From Paulownia fortunei (lineage: Eukaryota; Streptophyta; Magnoliopsida; Lamiales; Paulowniaceae): 64,000 bases of DNA. The position numbers were made by a program, and so were the translations under genes. Positions 23,580-34,639 of the stretch are shown in pieces. Each line of letters opens with the position of its first letter. The first letter of the stretch is position 1. The stretch spans positions 19,087,445 to 19,151,444 of the forward strand of contig CM033107.1 of the NCBI GenBank assembly GCA_019321725.1, written 5' to 3'. The notes beneath the pieces are model-generated. The model made no database searches. It worked only from the letters and a program-made list of their open reading frames with translations, and was not told the DNA's origin.

Positions 23580-24371
23580 AAGCCTAGGTCCAACGGGTTT
23601 GCACTTTATGGGATCAAGGTTCAATAGAAATTAGAAGATAGAAAATTTCTATCCCGGAGGAAAATGGAATAAGGTAGTTGGATGAAATGAATATAGAACA
23701 TTATCCATAAGAGTCTTTAATGCACATGGAAACTACCTTAATGAGGTGGAACCCGCATGAATTGAGAGTTCTATTTGGATGGGAAAGAGGGAGTAGAAGT
23801 ACTCCCCTCTAAGGATGAAAATTATAAGAAAAAAATACACAATTTTGTTTTAAATTTCGTCCAAAAACCAGGCCCAAAAACTTCCCACACACTCTCTCTC
23901 CCATATTGTGTGATTTTTGTGTTTTTGTGTTCGTCCTTCTTGAATGAAAGAATGAAAAATTTTATACCGATTCACAAAGTATTTATGTTATTACTTCCAA
24001 ACTTTTATATACTAATTTCTTAGTTAGAAGTTATCGAATTAAACCTACTAGTATAGAATAGTTTCGTGTGGGCTTTCAATGTAAGCATCAACTTTAGAGG
24101 AAATGCACATGGAATGCTTATGCAAACTACTTCCTATGAAGGGGCTACAAGTTTGTGATTGCAAAACAGAACTCTCGATTTTAGCAGTGGGAGATTGAGA
24201 ACGAATTATTATCCATTGCACTATGTAGAAAAAATTAGATATAACTTTCATACTTAATATATACAAGAATTAAATTACAACGAGATACGTAGGACTAAAT
24301 AATAATTGTTATTATTTATATTTTTTAAATTTTTAAATTTTGCTATATGTCGGACTTTATGCGAACCCAAC

Positions 24372-24374
<3 letters not shown>
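23580..24374 (+). repeat. Possible copia-type LTR remnant
   Basis: Contains leader-like sequence (CACACACTCTCTCTCCCATA) and ends TATGCGAACCCAACA just before an AT microsatellite. The overall style resembles U5 ends of copia LTRs, which often finish in CCCAACA. No partner LTR, primer site or target duplication was found, so this is only a suggestion. Confidence 0.3.

Positions 24375-24404
<30 letters not shown>
24374..24404. repeat. (TA)n microsatellite
   Basis: About 15 uninterrupted TA units. Confidence 0.95.
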
Positions 24405-24406
<2 letters not shown>

Positions 24407-24549
24407 ATGTCATAAATTAAAACATTGGTATCTCTATATATAATTCAATGATTTTCGATCAAATTTAAATAATTCTCAAGTGGATAATATCTACCAAATG
24501 GGTAGCTTCTCATAGGCTAATTTCAGCTATATTTGGATCATTGATTTAA

Positions 24550-25255
24550 AAGGTTTAAGGCGCTGGACTCTCGTTCACATGCCTTGGTGCGGGCATAAGC
24601 CACGAGGCGTAATGCGTAAGATTCGTAAATTTTTATAGTTAATAATTTTTAATAATTTAAATAATAGAAAATTTTCTAAAAAATAAGCCACTATTTTAAA
24701 AAAATAGTAAAAAAAGATTATAAATTAAAAATTGAAGGTAAAGGGCATAGCATGCTATAAATAAGAGAAATTAAATTGATAGCTCTTGAGACAATAAAAA
24801 AATAAAGGAATAATTATTTTCTTAATTCAAAACCATGAGATAAATAAAAAAACATTTTTAGGAAGGACCTTTAATAAAAGAAATTAGAGCTTTTTCTTAT
24901 TTTCAAAACAAAATAAGTACTTAAAATTTCCAGGTAAATAATGATAGGAAAATATAAAATTATATAAAATAACTAGCTTATAAGAGGTCAAATCCTTTCA
25001 AAATCAATAGGAGGCTTGACAATAGTTATAGAAAAAAAGTGAAATTTTTGAGAAGAATAGAAGCCAAAAAATTATTGAAGAGAGTTTCTTTATAATTTTT
25101 CTCTAATTGCTTTTATCTTGATTTAAGAAATTTGAATTTAACACTCATTTGTGGCTCGTTGGAGTGAAAAAGGCATACGCCTCAAGCACCGAGCATATGC
25201 CTCGAACACTAAGGCGTCAGCGCCCCGTGGTACGAACGCGCTAGCATTATCCCAA
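24550..25255. mobile_element. Short repeat with GC-rich 'GGCGC/GCCTC' ends, AT-rich core
   Basis: The left edge has AAGGCGCTGGACTC and CCACGAGGCGTAATGCG. The right edge has AGGCATACGCCTCAAGC, CATATGCCTCGAAC and AAGGCGTCAGCGCC. The middle is about 550 bases of AT-rich non-coding DNA. Opposed GCCTC/GAGGC words at both ends of an AT core are typical of small non-autonomous transposons. The ends were not fixed. Confidence 0.4.
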
Positions 25256-25829
25256 AGCATGTTTTGAGCAACCCGCCTCAAACGTTACTCTGATTTTACT
25301 ACACAGACTGTCTTTTATAACATTAATTCAGACATAGCCTTAGGGGAGTTCAATATAATTTTCCCATAACTATAAGTATACGCTTAGATTATAGAGAACC
25401 ACATCATTTCAATGACCATATTTTCAGTGCCATGCAGTGTGTATGGGGCAGGGGTACCTAGAAATCAAATATTAATGGCGGCATGGAAGAGTTGATGTTC
25501 TTAATGGCTCACGCACAATAACTGAGCTTCTGGTTTTCTCCACATTGGTTGCCCACGCAACTCAAATTTCAGTATGGCATGCAAAGTGTGACCACTTTAT
25601 CATTTAAATTAATGAAAAGAAAATGTTTACGATTCATAGAGATGTTCCTTAAATTGCATTCTTGAAAAGATGAGATGATTTAAAATATTGTCCAAGTGGC
25701 CAACTAATTTTCTCCAATGGTAAGCACGTCGTTTTTTTTGAATAAAGAATAATATTTTTTTTTCAATGGAGGATACTGAATGGTTCCTTAACTCCTCTAC
25801 GATGATTTAAACCTACGACTAACTAAATC
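25256..25829. other. Non-coding flank of element A
   Basis: No gene or repeat unit recognised. Confidence 0.4.
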
Positions 25830-25834
25830 ATAGG

Positions 25835-28800
25835 TGCTACCATTTTAAGGTTGCAAACCCAAATGCAAATTGTATTAAGTAATAAATTTTTCGTTAGTTT
25901 GAGGTCGATTCACATGAAAGTTGTTTGAAATTTTCGAGTTTATATTTCTTAAAAGATGAGTTGAATAAGGTTAAGAATATAAAGAAAAATTTATGTTATA
26001 TCTAAAAAATCAAAGTAATAAAAGTATTGAGAATTAGGGATTCGCTCTTGAGTTTTGAATAAATGAACGATTATTTATTCTTTTTACCTTTTTTAAATAC
26101 CACAATTAGAATCCATATATAATGAAGGTTCCAATGAGAAGATGTTATCAAATAGTTCATGCATTCAGGTAATCATATTATTGTTTTACTGTTTGCAAAT
26201 TATTTATTAACACCAATACTTGTTTATAGTATTAAGTATTTATGCACACATTTATTTACAACAAATCAATATTTCACATTATCAGTTAGTGGGGTTGAAC
26301 CATACAATAAGCTAAATGAACTCAAGTATTTGTTGTGTCATTGTAAATACATAAATCAAGAATCACCACAAAACAAGAAAGATTTTGACACCAACACTTA
26401 TTTATGAGATCATATATTTATACACACATTTGTCTACAACAAATCAAGGTTTCACATTAGCAGTTGGTGTGGTAGAACCATAAAATAAGTAAATGAACCC
26501 ATATATTTGTTGTGCTATTGGTGATACATAAATTAAGAATCACAACTAAACAAATAGGGTTTTGTTCACAAATATATTGCGAAGCGCAAGTGCATGGTGT
26601 CAAATTTTAATACAATGGTGAGTTGAGTATCGTATCCACAAGGATTGTAATAAAAAACTGCATCAAGTACCGTAATTCAAATAGTTTCAATTTTATCTAG
26701 AAAATTGAATGATGATTGGTAAACAAAGTAGAGTAAGATAAAAAATGCAAAGGCATGAATGAAGTTCTTATAAACAATACAACAAATACCTTAGGAGTAA
26801 GAAATTCAAGAGGAATGACCCACCCAATTATCACATATGTTCTTCCTTTCAAAGCATATCAAATCAAGTCAATAACACATGTAAGTTAAGAATTCTTAAA
26901 CTCATCAATTCCCTCTCTCAAGTGTCGAATTGACTATGAGTTCCAACATAAATTTCAATCTCTATAAAAATTTCAGAATAAAACTCTACAAAAGGTCAAT
27001 AAATTCTTTTTCAAAACTTTAAAGATTTCATAAGCTTCTCAACTCTATGATTCCTAGGTTGTGTTATCCTTATGATCATATTTAATTTTCTCTCTCTCGA
27101 GTATTGAATCTCATACATCAAATAATCTCAATTAATGGCCAAATAATTAAGATGCAATACTCAATAAGATAACATAAATAAGATGAATAACTTGAACTAA
27201 TATTGTTTGGAATTCAAAACATAATATTAAATAAGGTTTCATTATCATCTCAAAAGAAAAGTTTAGTTCATCATGGATGAATACAACTTCAAAAAATACA
27301 TAAGAAAGAGAATGAAAATTGTTCACCAATTTATAAAATGTGAGGAATGGTTGAAGCTCTCCTTGTCTCTAAGAATGACTTCATTTGTTAATGCAAATCT
27401 TCTTATTAATTTCTCAAGATGATTACTCCTCTTTTCTTCTTCCAACAGTCTTCAAAAGAACCCCTAAATTCGTCCCCCTATCCTTGGTTGTTCTCCCTTA
27501 TTTTATCGATACCAAAACTTCTTATTTTTGTAAGTTATAGCCAACCCATTTCTTAGCCATCTTGTCTCATCTTTTAGTAATTATTTTCCCTCTTTCTAGC
27601 CTCTTTTTTCTTTATTTTATTACACATTTTTTATCCTATAAAATTTGGTTCAAATGTCTCCTATCATATCTCCTTTATTCCCATAAAATCGGGTGAAAAA
27701 AAAGTAGACTGTACACAGAAAATGTGATCATACTGGGGCATGCTTGCGGCATGTTGGCTACTGGACTAGCATGTCACGGCATGCACATTTGTACTTGCTT
27801 TTCTTTATTTTTAGGCCATGTTGCGGCATGGTATGACTGTGTCATGGCATGCCTTCATCTTTTTCATATTTTGGCTTATTTTGTTCCTTATTTTCTTTCT
27901 TGACTTGAATTTTGGAGAGTTGTTCTGTAATCATCAAAACATGTATAAAAAATAGATAAATTGTTTGAGATCAATCAAATAATTAGTCTAAAAGTACTTA
28001 ATTTGTTGGTATAAAACTAACTTATCAGGTTTCAATCAAAAATTAAAATAATAAAACAACACACCTAAACATTATGCATATTTGTAACCATTCTTCTTCC
28101 CCCATCAAGAGTTTCACCCTTTCACCTCAGCTTAAATAAAATTTAAAAATATATAATAAAAGTAAAAAAACTAAAAATAGAAGAGAAACTAGAGAATATA
28201 TTTCTATTACTACTAGAAAACTTACATTACTACTAAAAAATATAGCATAAAGAAAGACAATAATAAAATTTTATTTTCCCTTCTAAGAATTTTGTTGTGT
28301 CTTGAATGCCATCCAAGAACCCATATTTATAGTAGAAGAGTACCTAAATTGGTATCTCCAAATTCATTCTAAATGCACTATAAATTAACTTCAAATGTAC
28401 TCTAAATTTACATGTCCTTTTCAGATCAGAATTTTGTCATACATTTTTCTCCATGCAATTAGCTGAATTGGAAAAGTGATCAACAAAAAATTGTAGATTT
28501 TTCTGTTAGCTTCATTTTTCAACTTGAATTATCTAATTTCAACCACTAGGGAGAAAATTATACTTGATTTAAGGAGATGTGTCAGCATAGATAGATCTTT
28601 TTCAATGCACACACTTGGATGACTTTTTTGTTATAATCAAGGTTGAATTGGGCTGATCTTCCAACATAAAAGTTGTAATTCTATCTCTTGAATTTCAAAT
28701 GAAGCAAGAATCAATCCATAGGGCTTTTGAACATGCCCAAAATACAAAAACTGCCCAAGTCTGGAAACATACTTATTTTGAATTTAATGCAAGCCCAACA

Positions 28801-29098
28801 ATCACTTGCAAAGTCTAAGTAATTTCTTGCATATATTTTCATCTACCCATGATGGACTTAAGCAAAAAATAACCATTTTCTTCTAATTGTGATGCTTCTT
28901 TGATCCAACAAATTATTATTTCTCAACTTGCTCACAAAACGTGTTGTCTTCTTTGGTTTCATTTTAGTTTTTTTTGATCTTTTTTTGTTCATTGATTCCC
29001 TAACACAAAACATTAATAAAACTATAATATTAAAAAGAATAAAACAAGAAAAGTATAAAATATTTGATAAAAAAATATATGAAAATATGCACTTATCA
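25835..29098 (-). repeat. 3' LTR of element A, split by a solo LTR
   Basis: Aligns with 38889-40657 at both ends: 25850-26555 with 38910-39600, and 28033-29098 with 39610-40657. The gap is the solo LTR at 26563-28027 plus its 5-bp duplication. Net length is about 1.79 kb against 1.77 kb for the 5' LTR. On the minus strand it begins TGATAAGTGCATATTTT. Confidence 0.85.
26563..28027 (-). mobile_element. Solo LTR (1,465 bp) with target duplication GGTTT
   Basis: The block starts TGTTCACAAA and ends AACTTATCA. GGTTT occurs at 26558-26562 and 28028-28032. The 5' LTR of element A (39597-39610) has the undisturbed site with a single GGTTT, which proves the insertion. Minus orientation is inferred from CTTGTGGATACGATACTC near the 3' end on that strand, as in other Athila-like LTRs here. 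A cluster of GGCATG/TTGCGGCATG words (27735-27855) takes the place of the GC-rich words of other families. It contains no coding sequence. Confidence 0.92.
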
Positions 29099-29112
29099 AA
29101 TTCCCCCACAGT
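29099..29112 (-). other. 3' polypurine tract of element A
   Basis: On the minus strand TGTGGGGGAATT directly precedes the 3' LTR start at 29098. It matches the tract TGTGGGAGAATT of element B. Confidence 0.75.
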
Positions 29113-30689
29113 TTACCATTGCTCATCCTTAAGTAAGCCTAAAATAAACCTAAACTAATCCACTTTTGTAGAAAATTATGATTGTATTTAGCATATTCAA
29201 TAAGACTTTAAACCCCTAGGTGGCCCATAGAGGATGAGTTATAATCTCATGAGGGTTTCCAACGGTGATACCCACAAATACCTATGATAACTAACTTCCA
29301 ACCATTATTCTCAGGAAGCTATAAAATAATATAAAAATAAAACCAAACAAGTGTTGAATCTAACCCTTAATCGTTCAAAAGTCAATACATTTCCACAATA
29401 AGCATACTCAAATATATGTGTGAATAGTTAATGTCAACAATGACGAAATCATGCATGCTTCAAATAAGTGAATTTCCATAAAACCTTACAAAAACTATCA
29501 CTCAATCTCTAATAGAAGAGTTAAACATCATAGACTCTTTTTTTTTGTACAAATCTCTACTACACCGAAGACACCACACAAAATCAAAATATTTTCAACA
29601 AAAGTTGTAATGGGGCCAAAGGGTAGTGATGTAACTAAGAAATAAAAGCATAGGATGCAACAAAGATTCTAAAAACTTCATGGGATTAGAGACATAGAGT
29701 TTGTCATTGAAGAATTCTCATACTCCATGAATTTCAACACCGAGACCTATTGTTATTGAATTAAATCCCTTTTCTTCATTTTTATTGATTTTGCAATATC
29801 CCATTTTTAGTTTCAACTCGTAATATTTTTAATACTTTGCAATTTTGTTTTTGATTTTTTTAGAAGAAAAACTTCCTCACACTTATCTTTTATTCCAACC
29901 CAAATTTCTTTTGCAAGCTCACATTGTTAATGAAATATTTCTTAAACTCCAAATTATTTTTAGACAAGGGTATGATAATAGTGTATTTAGGTTAGGTAAG
30001 AAGACATGGTTACAAAAAAAAAAATATTTGTTTATTGAAATGCTTAAAGTGACTCACTATGGGGATATTCTCTTGGAACATCATATGAGAAACAAACTGA
30101 TTTGGCCATGGTGATAGAAAGCCTAATGATTTAATTATTTTTCAAATGATGCTCAATCAGTCATTCGCCTCGACAGACCAAAAAGAAAACTTCTAACACT
30201 CAACCCCTTCATGTCGAAAATTCAAGTGATGATTAAAGAGAGAGCATAAAAACTACCTATTTTGACATACTTGTCTCCACACCAAATAACATAACTTTTT
30301 GTGCAAAAAAATTTGAGTATAATTATTACAAATATATATTAATCAAAGAACAACATCAAAGTCCAAAATAATACCCATCATCAATCAAACCACATTATCC
30401 GTGCATAATTTTATTAAAGTTGGAAAAACATATACGACTAAAAAAAATTGATAATTCACAAACTTTTGTTAAAAATATACATTGAACACACAATACATGA
30501 TATCAACTATCCCTTTCCCTAACCTAATTGAGACATTGTCCCCAATGTCGAAAATAGATAGAAAAGTAGAGTTTAGAAGATATTATCTGAAATGTGACTT
30601 ATTTTAAGATAAACTGAAATAATATAATATATACACTATTAGTTGAAATTATTAATGATAAATTTCACAAGCTGATTCAAATTCATTTT
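29113..30689 (-). other. Non-coding 3' region of element A with conserved hairpin
   Basis: Aligns with the non-coding 3' region of element B (45800-47480). For example, minus-strand 29640-29520 matches 46930-47070, and 30470-30360 matches 46170-46280. A perfect hairpin ACATTG-TCCC-CAATGT lies at 30533-30548, with a purine tract (minus GGTTAGGGAAAGGG) at 30511-30524. Short open frames on either strand look accidental. Confidence 0.7.
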
Positions 30690-31335
30690 ACGTTTTCGAC
30701 CATTGCCCTTGTTGGACCAATCCACACGAGCCAATGCTGGATCAAGTTTTTGGCACATATACTAGAAATTGATTAATCAGTTGGTAAGGTGTTGGAGTAT
30801 AAATGAGAATCCATCTTGCAAATGGTGAAATAAAATCTTTTTATACAACATGATTTACAAAAGATAGCAAATCATTAAACAAACTATTAACATTAAGAAT
30901 ACCTATAGGTTTTTGGTGAATATTGAGTTGTGCCCAAAATATAACTTGGAATAATTTCTCCAGTATACCAAAACCGCTAGGTAGAGTAATGAATGCATCC
31001 ACATTATTTAACTTGTTAGGCATTCTGTCCTAAATATGTAATAATTTTAGCTCATCTTCAATGGTCATACCTGTGATATTCTGTACTATTAAAGGTTTTA
31101 GGATAACTTCTAAAATTTGGACTCATCCTGCATGAGCAAAAGTAGCAACACTCCCCCATACACTAAATAATTTTTTTCTTTCTGCTAAGATTCTACCAAA
31201 GTTATTAGCTATCCTTATAAACTCATCATTTTTTCCTAGATTGGTTCCAGAAAATACACAAATACAGTTGAACTTGCGATTGGAATACCCTTCTAGTTTT
31301 TTTTCTTTTTTCTTTTTTGAAAATGAGTTGTGCAA
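30690..31335 (-). pseudogene. LOG-like gene carried by element A, degenerate
   Basis: Resembles plant LOG proteins (PF03641), cytosolic enzymes that release active cytokinin base from cytokinin riboside 5'-monophosphate. In order on the minus strand: N-terminus NCICVFSGTNLGKNDEFI (family ICVFCGSSxGKN) with ANNFGRILAER; a damaged VWGSVATFAHAG where family members have YGGGSx[36 protein letters not shown] with GILEKLF where the family has PGGxGTxx[29 protein letters not shown]; and a tail DPALARVDWSNKGNGRK. Stops lie after HAG, after LLHI and after HVV. Three catalytic-motif positions are changed (Gly to Ser, Thr to Ile, Glu to Lys), so no activity is expected. It lies between pol and the 3' polypurine tract, inside the LTRs. 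Element B has a second copy. Confidence 0.85.
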
Positions 31336-31965
31336 AAATAGAGTAAGTATGGTGCTATTTATTGAGGTATAAACAAGGAATGCATTTATTGCAAGTTTTT
31401 TTTCGTTAGAAAGGTTGAAAATAAGGACACAAAATTTGAAAATATGTTATTTACACGTGAATGTACACATCTTCCTCTGGTTTTACATTCAGTAACGGCT
31501 TACATGCCCTCTATAAGCCAAGTATATGTTTCCCATCCAGCTTTCTTATAAACTGACGAACATGGTCTTTAAATGCAATATTCCCAAAACTATAACGCTC
31601 ATATTCATTCCGGAAATGATTCTATAAATCGAGAATTGTACGTTGTACTAATCCACATGAATGTATCTCAAGAGTCAATATAATGTCATCTAAAGACTCC
31701 TTCCTTAGTCCATCTATAATGAATTGAATTTTATCTTCTCGATTTTTAAAAACCATTCCTAAGAAACGACACTTTGTATTGCAAGTCTATCGAGTACTTG
31801 TGACAAACTTGTATTTTTTCGGCCTTTGTTTTTTGAATATGTGTTTTTACTGAAATCAAGCATGTATTTTTTTACCGAAATCAAGCTTGTATCTTGTAAG
31901 CAAGTTTGAAAACTTATGTAAAAACTCACTTACTATTCTTAACTTTACTTCAATTATCCATCGTA
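31336..31965 (-). other. Unidentified segment between the LOG-like gene and the nested LTR
   Basis: Lies upstream of the LOG-like start within element A. On the minus strand a broken frame reads FIIDGLRKESLDDIIL, then LEIHSCGLVQRTI and FKDHVRQFIRKLDGKH, which looks protein-like, but I do not recognise the family. AATAAATAG about 45 bases before the LOG-like start could be a TATA-like box. It may be more captured host sequence or decayed pol; this is not resolved. Confidence 0.3.
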
Positions 31966-31970
31966 TGTCC

Positions 31971-34289
31971 TGTAATACCCGGGTAGGTTATTTTCAATAA
32001 TTAGTTAGATAACTAGCATATATTTATCATATATAGTATATTAAATAATAAAATTAAGATATAGATGTAAGCTATACTATTCAAATTATTTAATTAGAAG
32101 GGATAATATAATATTTTAGAGAGCTAGTTAAATATATAAAACTAGTTTATGTATATGTGTGTAAAGAAAATTTACTTACTTAAAGAAAAACACCCAATTA
32201 AAAGGAAAATTTGCTCACCTAAAGGGAATGTTGCTCAATCAAAAGGAAATATGCTTACTTACAGACAAAATTGTCGCCCAGCCAAAAAGGGAAAAAAAAG
32301 GAAGAGGAGCTTAAGGAAAAATGTAGAGAGAGAGGGAGAAATGAAAAAAAGAGTACCAAGACAATATAAAATCAAAGAAAACATAAGGAAGAAACAGAAG
32401 GAGAAAGGCAGACTATCAATGGGAAAGATCTTTGTGCTTGTACATTAAGGGATGATCTCCCTAACTCTAATGTGATTAATTGTTGTGTGTGAATCATTGG
32501 ATTGGTATCAAGGACTTTTAGAAAGCAAAAGTAAATAGAATTAGTGAGGAGGAGAATTGGAAGTAGGCGAATTTCCTTCAACAATTGGTTTGGCACTGGT
32601 ATGATTTTCATAACTTTAAGTCTTGAATTGATCATTACTTCATCCATTGAATTAGATAGTGGAGCATATAAATTGATTAAATATTTATATAATGGAATGT
32701 GAATTAATATTTCTTATGCATATAGGGCCATGGTTACACGAAATATTTTTACATTTATTATATTGGAATAGCATAAGAGTATATGTACAATGAATGGCAG
32801 GTTTAAAATCTGAAAACTCAGGTTTATGATATACTAATAACTCGTAATTTACCTTAATTTTTTTTACTAAATTGAGGGTGGGGTCATATGAGAAATGATA
32901 CTGAGTTGACTACAATGTTTATCTTTCTCTACTATTTACTGAGTTAATAACTAGGTTTACATTTTTGAGATAGTAGCTATGGGTTCAATTCAAAATATTA
33001 TTAAGTTTGATACGTTTTATGAAAGTGGAAGTTATTTTAAGTTGAATACCACCTAATAATTATTATTAAACTAATAAAATTTCTATTTACGATCCTACTT
33101 TAAATTCATTCGTGCAAAATGAATTTGGGAGTTTCGGATATCAAACTATTGGAGTTGAGATAAGTGACATTTTACTCTTTTGATTTACATAAACTCGTAT
33201 ATCTACTTTTGGTGTGCGCTGTAAATTTTCTTACAATTTGAATCAAGAAAGTCTATATATGTTCTATACTGTGGACATGTGAAAATAATTTGAGTGTTGC
33301 GAATTTTAAATACGGAAGTTGAGAATATATTGAAATGTGATTTCATGAATATGATAGTTTATAAATGTGGATATTGTGAAGGTATTTTTAAAAACCATTG
33401 TTGAAACCTTACATTATTTACTATTCCACAATAGGCAATAGACACTTGATACTTATTGGGATTTAAGAGTTTGGTCAGTGACCCAGTGTAGGGGGGTTAA
33501 ACTTGCACCAGTGACCTAGTGCAGGGGAGTTAAGCCTACATCAGTGAACCAGTACAGGGGGGTTAAGCCTATACCAAGACCCAAGACTGGGGGCTTAAAC
33601 TTATCCTTGATCATAGTTGTCTTATATATTTAGATTTACCTGGTGGACTTTATGTAGAGATTGGTTGATTTTCTTAATTGCATGTTTCTTTTAACTTATT
33701 ATTTTATAATAGTGAATTGTTGGTCTTTCTCTTTTGGAGTTTAACTGACAATTCAAATATTTTTCATTGAATAAAAATATATTACTACTTTTATATCTTG
33801 CTTGATCCAACTAGTTGAGTGTTGAATTATTTATTAAGCCATCGTGCTCATATTTTTCCTAACATTTTTTGGATATCGAGATTTAGTAGTTTGGGGAATA
33901 GCTTTTGGAATACATAGAAGTTTATTGGAGCAGTTTGAATTTTTTATTTTATGATTTTAGAATTATTGAATAGGATGGATTTTACTATTGAGGAGTATTA
34001 TCTCCATGCGATTCAATGGTTGATTTTAGACACAACTATGCGTATATTTGGGGATTTTATAAGATTTATTTTTAATTAATCAGGTGGATTGTTGATGAAA
34101 TTCTTGATTTATTTTATTGATGAACTTACATTGATTATAAAATCCTCATAATTATTTGAAGGTATAGATACTCTACACCAATATTTAATATTGGATTACA
34201 TTAAAAATATTGAATTAGCCTTTCAAGCTTTTGGGATGTTCCTAAAAGCCTAATGCGGTTGTCACAGTCCCGGGGTTTGGGGCATGACA
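31971..34289. mobile_element. Solo LTR (2,319 bp) with target duplication TGTCC
   Basis: Starts TGTAATACCCGGG and ends CCCGGGGTTTGGGGCATGACA, with TGTCC at 31966-31970 and 34290-34294. There is no gag/pol and no second LTR. The terminal style and length resemble Tekay/Del-type chromovirus LTRs. It interrupts the interior of element A, so it is younger than A. It holds a 35-bp tandem array at 33474-33607. The Lys-rich ORF at 32149-32448 is not considered real. Confidence 0.88.
33474..33607 (+). repeat. Tandem array, about four 31-36-bp units
   Basis: Units of the form CAGTGACCCAGTGTAGGGGG followed by GTTAAACTTGCAC repeat about four times with drift (CAGTGACCTAGTGCAGGGGA, CAGTGAACCAGTACAGGGGG, AAGACCCAAGACTGGGGG). 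Internal to the solo LTR 31971-34289. Confidence 0.8.
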
Positions 34290-34294
34290 TGTCC

Positions 34295-34639
34295 CCTGGG
34301 ATGCCTTTGTGATAAGCATCCTTAATCTTTCAATTCTTGTTTTATAAATTTTTAAAATTATATTTTAGGAAGAAAATAAAATTATTTCTTGATAGTTAGA
34401 AGAATGTCATCCATTTTGATAAGAACAAGAAAACAGAATGATAAAAAGAGAGAAACTTTGTACAGAAATTTCAGTTGATTGGGAAACTGATAAATTCAAA
34501 TTCAATAGCCATGGAGTACCGTTATCCACCACTTAACTAGGAAAGGAAAAAAATAATAAAAGAAAGAAGCATATAAAACAAACAAAGCTAGAAAAAATAT
34601 ATATATGTATACACATACTAATCATAACAAGAGTTACAA
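34295..34639 (-). other. Non-coding interior of element A
   Basis: Sequence between the solo LTR and the pol end. No motif recognised. Confidence 0.4.

Noticed and set aside
29845..30114. 89-codon plus-strand ORF
   Set aside because: Lies antisense within the non-coding 3' region of element A; the matching region of element B does not keep it open.
30690..31335. Working host LOG gene
   Set aside because: Stops, a damaged YGGGS-like segment and three changes in the PGGxGTxxE motif, and it lies inside the LTRs of element A.
32149..32448. Lys-rich 99-codon ORF
   Set aside because: Lies inside a solo LTR and has low-complexity composition.
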